DNA from: Limnanthes douglasii subsp. nivea
Lineage: Eukaryota > Streptophyta > Magnoliopsida > Brassicales > Limnanthaceae
Direction of reading: 5' to 3'
Assembly: GCA_036936605.1 (NCBI GenBank)
Contig: JAUPFV010000002.1
Location: 214,202,029 to 214,266,028, forward strand
Length of the DNA stretch: 64,000 bases
Shown here: piece after piece, positions 58,150 to 64,000 of the stretch
Layout of the letters: every line of letters starts with the position of its first letter
Position numbering within the stretch: position 1 is the stretch's first letter
Made by a program: the position numbers and the translations under genes
The notes under the pieces: model-generated
The model's database searches: none
What the model saw: only the letters and a program-made list of their open reading frames with translations
What the model was told of the DNA's origin: nothing

Positions 58150-58290
58150 AACATGTGAAACATTTATGCTCTTCTTAATGGTGCAATGTCAGAAATTTTA
58201 TCTAACTCAAGTTTTCCATGCAAAACATAATCTTTGAAGTAATCGAAGACCATTACACCGTAATCAAGTGATCAAGGTCTTTGTTCAGCA
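58150..58290 (-). pseudogene. MULE-3 protease last exon remnant, catalytic Cys replaced
   Basis: Minus strand reads SLDYGVMVFDYFKDYVLHG, matching SVDCGVFVCKYARDIIEHG of MULE-1 exon 10. The catalytic Cys position reads Tyr (TAC, one base from TGC). It is preceded by a stop. Non-functional. Confidence 0.7.
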
Positions 58291-58779
58291 ATTTTTACAC
58301 GACAATATATCTTTATTGTTACTTTTGCTCGTAAAATGTTCTTTCTTTGGAGGTATGAAATTTGTAATATAATAGATATATAAATAAATTAGATGATATA
58401 TATAGATGCTATGAAATTACATTAGAAGAGAGACACTTACTAATATTTCTGCAGTAGCTTTTAGCAATATGTATTTGAAACACTTACTAATCTTTCTGTC
58501 TCTCGTCTAATAGCTATGTATGAAATATAAGATGTTGCCAAAAGCTACTTCGGAAAGATTAACTATGGTTAGCATTCTGTGGTGGGGCTTATGTTACTGG
58601 CATAAATTCTCATGTACTTTTAGCAACATGTATTTGAAAATTATGTTGTTTAAGGTGGATATAAATATAACCGTCGATTACATGTGTTGTTAAAAGTAGA
58701 AGCTAACATTTTGTTTATATATATAATGAGAAGCAAACTAAACAAAATAAATGTGAATTTAACTTTTACCGTAGAGTCA

Positions 58780-59030
58780 ATGTCATATTCGTCTACTAAA
58801 TCCGTCAAAGTACTAGCAAAAATATAAGATAATGCTACCTCTAGATATGACCATACTATTGGTCATATTCGTCTACCAAATCCGTCAAAGTACTAGCAAA
58901 AATCCGTCTACTAAATCAAATATTGTTTTGCCATAATACCCAGCCATTTGAAGCATCTAGATATATTATCTTCAAGTTCATCATTTTGACATATTGTTGT
59001 TTGTTTCATGATGAATGGCTATTAGTGATG
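58780..59030 (-). pseudogene. MULE-3 protease exon 7 fragment fused to exon 3 fragment
   Basis: 58780-58865 matches the edge of exon 7 of MULE-2 (47370-47460). A 50-bp local repeat (TCATATTCGTCTACTAAATC twice) follows, then 58920-59030 reads FIMKQTTICQNDELEDNISR-like exon 3. The exons between are deleted. Confidence 0.65.
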
Positions 59031-59310
59031 GTAAAAGTTAGTTCAAATGTAAAATCTGGTTTTAAACATTTTCTAGTTGATATGAAGTATTTTTGTAAGA
59101 GGTTGTGAGAGAAAGGAGATGTGTGTTTGTATTTAATGTTCTTAAAAAAGTTCAACCCATATTAATGATGTTACTTGGGGTATTTATACTGTTTTTCTCT
59201 AACCCATGGGTTGTGCGGGTAGGATCTTATAGTAGGGTCAATCATATGAGCCATCAAGCCCAAGAAATGAGGTGCTAGGCACATAGCGGAGTCATTGTTC
59301 CACTCAATTT
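59031..59310. repeat. direct repeat Y, second copy (upstream part)
   Basis: Matches 56111-56395. It ends at GAGTCATTGTTC, after which the two sites differ: this one continues into the Tat copy 3 antisense gene region. Confidence 0.6.
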
Positions 59311-60351
59311 ACTGGTCATCCATTGACCTTTATTCTATCTGTCCGAGATAATATCAGAAACACTGGTGATACTATTCCAGTGATATCCGAACTGATAATA
59401 TAGCCCTCTTAGCTCTTTCAAAAAATCTCTAAAGGAGCTAACTATAATGAATAATGTCTGATATGCCTTTGAATGGTCTACTGGCGAGTTCAAAAGTCGC
59501 GACTTTATTATTAGTCCTTTGTTATACGTGTTAGTTTCTAGTAGCTTAGACATCTCATAAGTGTGTAACTCATCAAATATTCTCAAGATTTTTTATGATC
59601 ACAGCAAGAACCGGCTTAGTTAAAGGAGGTTGGCTCAACTTGGCTGAGTTAGACAGAGAGAAAAGAGAGGCCAAAATTGCTTCCGGACTACCTGCCTCTC
59701 TTGGTGGATTGATTATAAAAGAGGTATCAGAGCCCGACATGAGTTCATCTTCTCACAAACCATCACTAATTTCCAAGAGAACTTCTCTTGCTCCATCTTT
59801 AACAAATCTTAAACAGCTATAACCACCAGTACAGCTGAACGAAACACATTTTACCAAAACCAGAGCCGTTACCAGTCGTGAAGCTCCATCTTATTTCATT
59901 TTCATGGGGTCGGATATAGGAGAGAGTCCACCTTGAAGGGTTACTAGGAATTGTAAAGCCAAAACTGCAACTCCAACTATCAAGGAGGCAAAGAAACTCA
60001 ATGAAGGTTCTACAAGGGTAAAGTCTCCAGTACTACCTACTTTCGATCCAAGCCTATCGATTCCTCTCACCAAAACTTCTCATACTGAGAAAGAAATTAT
60101 TGGGCTTAAGCCGACTGATCATCTGCCATAAATAATGGAGGATATGATGGAAGATAGTGGGGAAGATACATTAGAAACCTCCGAACATACTGGAGACACC
60201 AGTACAGTTCGGGAAAAGAAAAAGGTAGTAGCACAACCTGATGTCGAACCGCTTCCGGAATTCCTTGTTGGGTGAGTGAGGCCCAACTTTTCCAAGGCCA
60301 GTGTTAAGTACTTGTTAGCACTTCAAAAAAATTCTTATGTGTATACCCACA
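59311..60351 (+). pseudogene. Tat extra antisense gene, copy 3 (diverged), cut by Athila
   Basis: ATG at 59595: ITARTGLVKGGWLNLAELDR, clearly related to the start of copies 1 and 2 but changed at many sites, so another subfamily. Frame breaks near 59822. Later blocks recognisable to 60340: acidic MEDMMEDSGEDTLE and VKYLLALQKNSYVYTH, the conserved central motif (VKYLLALQKINYAFIH in copy 1). Sequence stops at 60351, where the Athila LTR begins. Confidence 0.8.
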
Positions 60352-62222
60352 TGTTAAGTGCATTTTATGTCACTTATTACGCTTTATTTATTCTTAAAAT
60401 CGTCACCGGTTAACAAGTTTTCATGGTGTTTCAACGTGTTTTTCATTCATTCTCGTAGGTATAACTATATGCAGACAGTATAAATGTTTTGGGAATTAAA
60501 TGCTCATAATGTTCTTAATAATTTATAATTTTGAAAATTTTGGGTCCTTTACATGCACCACTAGGCCTTCTGTTCCAAAGAAAATTTGCAGTAAAGGGCT
60601 GGAGTTGTGCCGCAGGTAAATTGTGATAATATTAATAAATTTGGGGTTGAAGTTGAATAAACTGGAAAATTAATGTACTTGAGGGAAATTTTGGAACAAG
60701 TTTTGGGTCTGTTGACCTAAAGTCATACACATGAGCTTTATTGGGCTACATGAATTGGAAGAAACAGATCGATTCATTTTCATTGTTTATTATAATTTTA
60801 CTAGTGGGGGGCCACTAGAAAGGAATTAGAACAGAAAAATCCGGTAGAAAAAAAAAGGAAAATATAATTCTGAGATTTATTAAAATTATATTATTTATTA
60901 AAAATATTAGTTTGAAAATAAATAAATATTGTATATTATGACCAGTGATTTTATTTAGCTATAGAGCACAAAAGGAAATTAATGCTGAATTAAGAAAAAA
61001 ATATTAGACTAATGTTAGGGTTTTATTTAGCTATATTGTTTAAAATATTATTTTATTTAGCATAAATATTTCATGATTCGTATTGGGGCTTCTACCAGGT
61101 TTTTGGGCAGATTAAAGCGAGAAGAAAAAGAAAGAAGATAAAAAGCCTAGAGGAAGAAAAAATCGAAATTAGGCTCTTTTAGGGTTTCAGCCAGTTTATA
61201 AATAGAGGAGGAAAAAACGTAATTGTACACTGACTTGGTTTTACGGCAGAAAAACATAGAACAAAAAGAAAAAATAGAATTGGCTACGTTCTTAACCTAC
61301 GGAATTCAAAGCGAGCGAAAAAAAGGACAAAAAGGAGTTGGCTACATATTGCTTTTCTGATCGGTAACATACAACCAGACGGCGGAGAGGAAGCAGGTGA
61401 CGGCTGCTTTTGATTTTGATCGGCAGTTTACAGAGTGTTTCTGTCAGGCGATACTTATGGCTACTGTTCGGTTTAACATTCTCTAAACTCTTATTCGTTT
61501 ATTTACATTCGTCTTAGAGCTATGTTAACTTTTGAGCCCATGATGATGATTCGTTCGATTATGAACTAATCGTTGTTATGGAACTCTAACGGATTTGTTT
61601 GAATAATACTTATGGTTTTATTGCTTGATTGATTTGTGAGATACGTTTATCGGTTACCTAGTATGGTTGTGCTTAACGTTAGATGCATACCGAACATCTA
61701 GTTTGTTAATCTTTAATGAATGCGAAAGTAGATTTAAGGGTTTAGAACTTGCCAAGCTAGCATAGCTTCTTGAATGATTCGTATTGTGATTCTTCGTGAT
61801 TCATAATATGTCACTAACCATATCATATTAACCTATGTAATCGAAATAAATAACTTGCACTTAAAACCAATTGTACCTCAATTCATATAGACATATAGGA
61901 TTGTCATGCAAGCGGTGTCTACTTAACTGCTATCTCTTTTGTGGTTGTTTAAGTATATTAAGACTCTGAGTAAAATAAATAATGAATTTAGGGGTCCATG
62001 TTTTCTCTCGCATAAGTAAACTCATTAGTTAATCCCGTTAGTTAATTTGCTTGATTATATTGATTAACCCATAATTTATTACTCTTTCAAGCATTAGTCT
62101 AATAATCATACTTTGTTGCATTAGTGAATTCTTGTCATATATACCTGGTGTTCGTGGGAACGGTCTTACTTACTTATTACTTGCTACTATTTGAACGCGT
62201 ATACTTGCGTGAGAAAATGATT
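60352..62222 (+). repeat. Athila 5' LTR (3' end approximate)
   Basis: Begins TGTTAAGTGCATTTTATGTC, typical for Athila, directly after readable host coding sequence. The end is set about 10 bp before the primer site and is uncertain by some 10-20 bases. At about 1.87 kb it is in the usual Athila LTR range. No coding frame. Confidence 0.75.
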
Positions 62223-62232
62223 AATAAGTTTT

Positions 62233-62250
62233 TGGCGTCGTTGACGGGGA
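62233..62250 (+). promoter_or_regulatory. Athila primer binding site
   Basis: TGGCGTCGTTGACGGGGA matches the standard Athila site for aspartate tRNA (TGGCGCCGTTGCCGGGGA) except for two bases. Both changes would weaken primer pairing. Confidence 0.87.
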
Positions 62251-62366
62251 CTCGGTGTTATTTGACAGTTTTATTGCTTATCAGCAGGGGTCGTTATAAA
62301 ACTATTGACTTGATTCGGTTAATTGCTTTTCGTGTGTTTTCTTGTGCTTCAGGTACTTGAGCGTGT

Positions 62367-64000
62367 ATGCAAACACGGTCTCGAACTAGAACACTAGTAC
62401 AAAAGGAGCTTGAAACAAATCAAGGAACAAAGTTACTATTCTCAGATTCTAATACTAATTCTACAATGGGAGATCCATCTCCAAAATAACTCATGGAGTA
62501 CTTTCAACCAAAGATCATGGATATTCAGTCTAGCATTGTCAGACCCAATATTGCTGTGAATAGTTTTGAGATTAAACCCGACACTATTCAGATGATGCAG
62601 AATTCTTGTCAGTTTGAGGGAGCTTCACCTGAGGATCCTAATATGCACATTATGACCTTCCTTGAAATCTGTGATACTTTCAAGTTCAACGGTGTTTCAG
62701 ATGATGCCATAAGACTGAGACTCTTCCCATTTTCTCTGAGGGACAAAGCTAAGATCTGGTTACACTCTTTACCACCAGGCTTTATCACTACTTGGGATAT
62801 ACTTGCGCATAAATTTCTCTCAAAATTATTTCCCATGGCAAGAACAGCCGACATGAGGAATGGCATTACTCATATGGTGAATCTTTAAGTGAAGCTTGGG
62901 AGCGTTACAAGGAGATGCTCAGAAAATGTCCTCATCATGAGATGCCTGATTGGTTAGTAATAAATTTCTTTTACAATGGTTTGAGTGAGCAAACAAGGCC
63001 CATGGTCGATGCTGCATCTGGGGGAGCCTTATTAACGAAAAGCTATGAGGAGGCTCACGAGCTCCTTGAGATGATGGCTGCTAATGAATTCCATAACCCT
63101 TCTCAGAGACAGTCACAACATAAAGTACCTGGTATTCTTAATGTAGACACTGCCACTGTTTTAGCAGCTCAGTTTGAAGCTCTAAACATGAAGGTGGATT
63201 CTTTGACTAAACTAGGGGTACATCAGGTAGCTAGTGTGTGCGAGCTTTGTGCTGGAGGGCATGACACTCAACAATGCCCTATCTCTACTGAGTCAGTGCA
63301 ATTTGTGAGTAACTTTCAGAGGCGGAATCAACAGCCAATCTTAAACACCTATCACCCAAGCAATAGAAATCATCCGAACTTCAGTTGGAGCAATAATCAA
63401 CAAGGTAATCAGCATTATGGTGCTAAGCCATACGCTCCTCCTGGATTTCAGCGATAAGGTCAGGAACATCAATCTCAACAGTATGCCCCAAGACAAACTC
63501 ATAATCAACACCCTGGCCCTTCTCAACATTCTGTGAGAGAATCTGAGTTCGAAGAAATGAAAGTAATGATTAAAAGTCTGATGGTATCTCACAAGACCTT
63601 AGAAAATCAGATAGGACAGATGTTCATTAACATGATCATTAGCCCTCGGGGATTTCTTCCTAGAGACACGGAACATAATCCAGGTAAACGGGACGGCAAG
63701 GAGTAATGTCAAGCTATCACCTTGCAATCAAGAAAGGTTGTCGAGAACCCCACAGCTGAACAAGAGGCTGATTCTTCTCAAATTCAGCCCATTCGGAAAA
63801 ATTCCGCTCAAAATCAGCCCTCATCTGAGGTTAATTCTGATCAAGATCAGCCACCTAAAAATCCATCTCAGTCAGTTGTTGAGCCTATGATGTACCCTCC
63901 TCCACCTTTTCCGCAAAGGTTGCAGAAACAGAAGCTAGATACTCCGTTTGGGAGATTTTTGGAGGTATTCAAGAAGCTACACATCAACATACCTTTTTCT
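62367..64000 (+). pseudogene. gag: Athila gag, broken, 3'-partial
   Basis: ATG 62367 gives MQTRSRTRT, the usual Athila gag start. A stop at 62487-62489 lies before NSFEIKPDTIQMMQNS, the gag core (RLRLFPFSLRDKAKIWLHSLP). A frameshift near 62870 follows, after which ESLSEAWERYKEMLRKCPHH continues in another frame. A CCHC knuckle CELCAGGHDTQQCP lies near 63240. Stops at 63455-63457 and 63704-63706 follow; the frame then runs on to the window end with KQKLDTPFGRFLEVFKKLH, the block before the protease. With two or three stops and one shift, it is far better kept than the Athila at 29361. Confidence 0.88.

Larger units (their letters stand above)
56396..59310 (+). mobile_element. MULE-3, partial copy related to MULE-2
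   Basis: 56400-58865 repeats the MULE-2 stretch 45725-47475 (spacer, acidic gene, protease 3' half) with extra pieces. It then jumps at about 58865-58920 to protease exon 3 and the Y repeat. Transposase and most protease exons are absent. It is a deleted copy lying in the same direction directly beside MULE-2, either a tandem duplication or a second insertion. Confidence 0.65.
60352..64000 (+). mobile_element. Athila-type Ty3/gypsy element, younger copy (3' part outside window)
   Basis: LTR starting TGTTAAGTGC at 60352, primer site for Asp tRNA at 62233-62250, and an Athila-style gag. The LTR begins inside the Tat copy 3 antisense gene, so it is a nested insertion and younger than its host. 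The right flank is outside the window, so no target duplication can be tested. Confidence 0.9.

Overview
This 64 kb window looks like a block of nuclear DNA from a flowering plant, probably a eudicot. It has no recognisable single-copy host gene, no rRNA and no functional tRNA gene. Every coding stretch I can identify belongs to a transposable element: Ty3/gypsy of the Tat and Athila types, Ty1/copia, LINEs, a tRNA-derived SINE, a TRIM-type miniature LTR family, a hAT-like element and Mutator-like elements (MULEs). Introns have GT..AG ends, and the background is AT-rich.

Layout. 1-9844 is the 3' part of a Tat-type Ty3/gypsy element: gag-protease, then broken RT, RNase H, a second RNase H and integrase, then an extra gene on the opposite strand (6044-9041), a polypurine tract and the 3' LTR. 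10933-13210 is a decayed minus-strand LINE carrying a SINE with a 16-bp target duplication. 13691-15930 is an array of TRIM LTRs and internal units. 17593-28998 is an almost complete MULE (MULE-1) with related ends and a perfect 9-bp target duplication; it carries a transposase gene, a small acidic third gene and a multi-exon Ulp1-like protease gene. 29361-33476 is a decayed Athila copy.

From about 34030 to 59310 lie related but older MULE copies (MULE-2, MULE-3) with many later insertions: a TRIM solo LTR, a hAT-like element, a copia element with 231-bp LTRs (itself carrying a truncated LINE) and a second, reversed and truncated Tat element (48398-53824). 59311-60351 holds a third, diverged copy of the Tat antisense gene. 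It is cut by the LTR of a younger Athila element (60352 onward), whose gag runs off the window end.

The most unusual signal is in MULE-1. All its longer non-coding parts (5' leader, transposase intron, spacers, most introns of the protease gene) are crowded with a short motif, TGCGAA, in both orientations. I count about 70 copies by eye, often beside ATATCAGG, and saw none in the exons. The older MULEs carry a shifted version (GATAGATGYGAAAC) in their equivalent non-coding regions. I know of no description of this. The third acidic gene is also conserved in position and composition in the other copies. MULE-1 is disabled by a few scattered in-frame stops but otherwise keeps its domains and splice sites.
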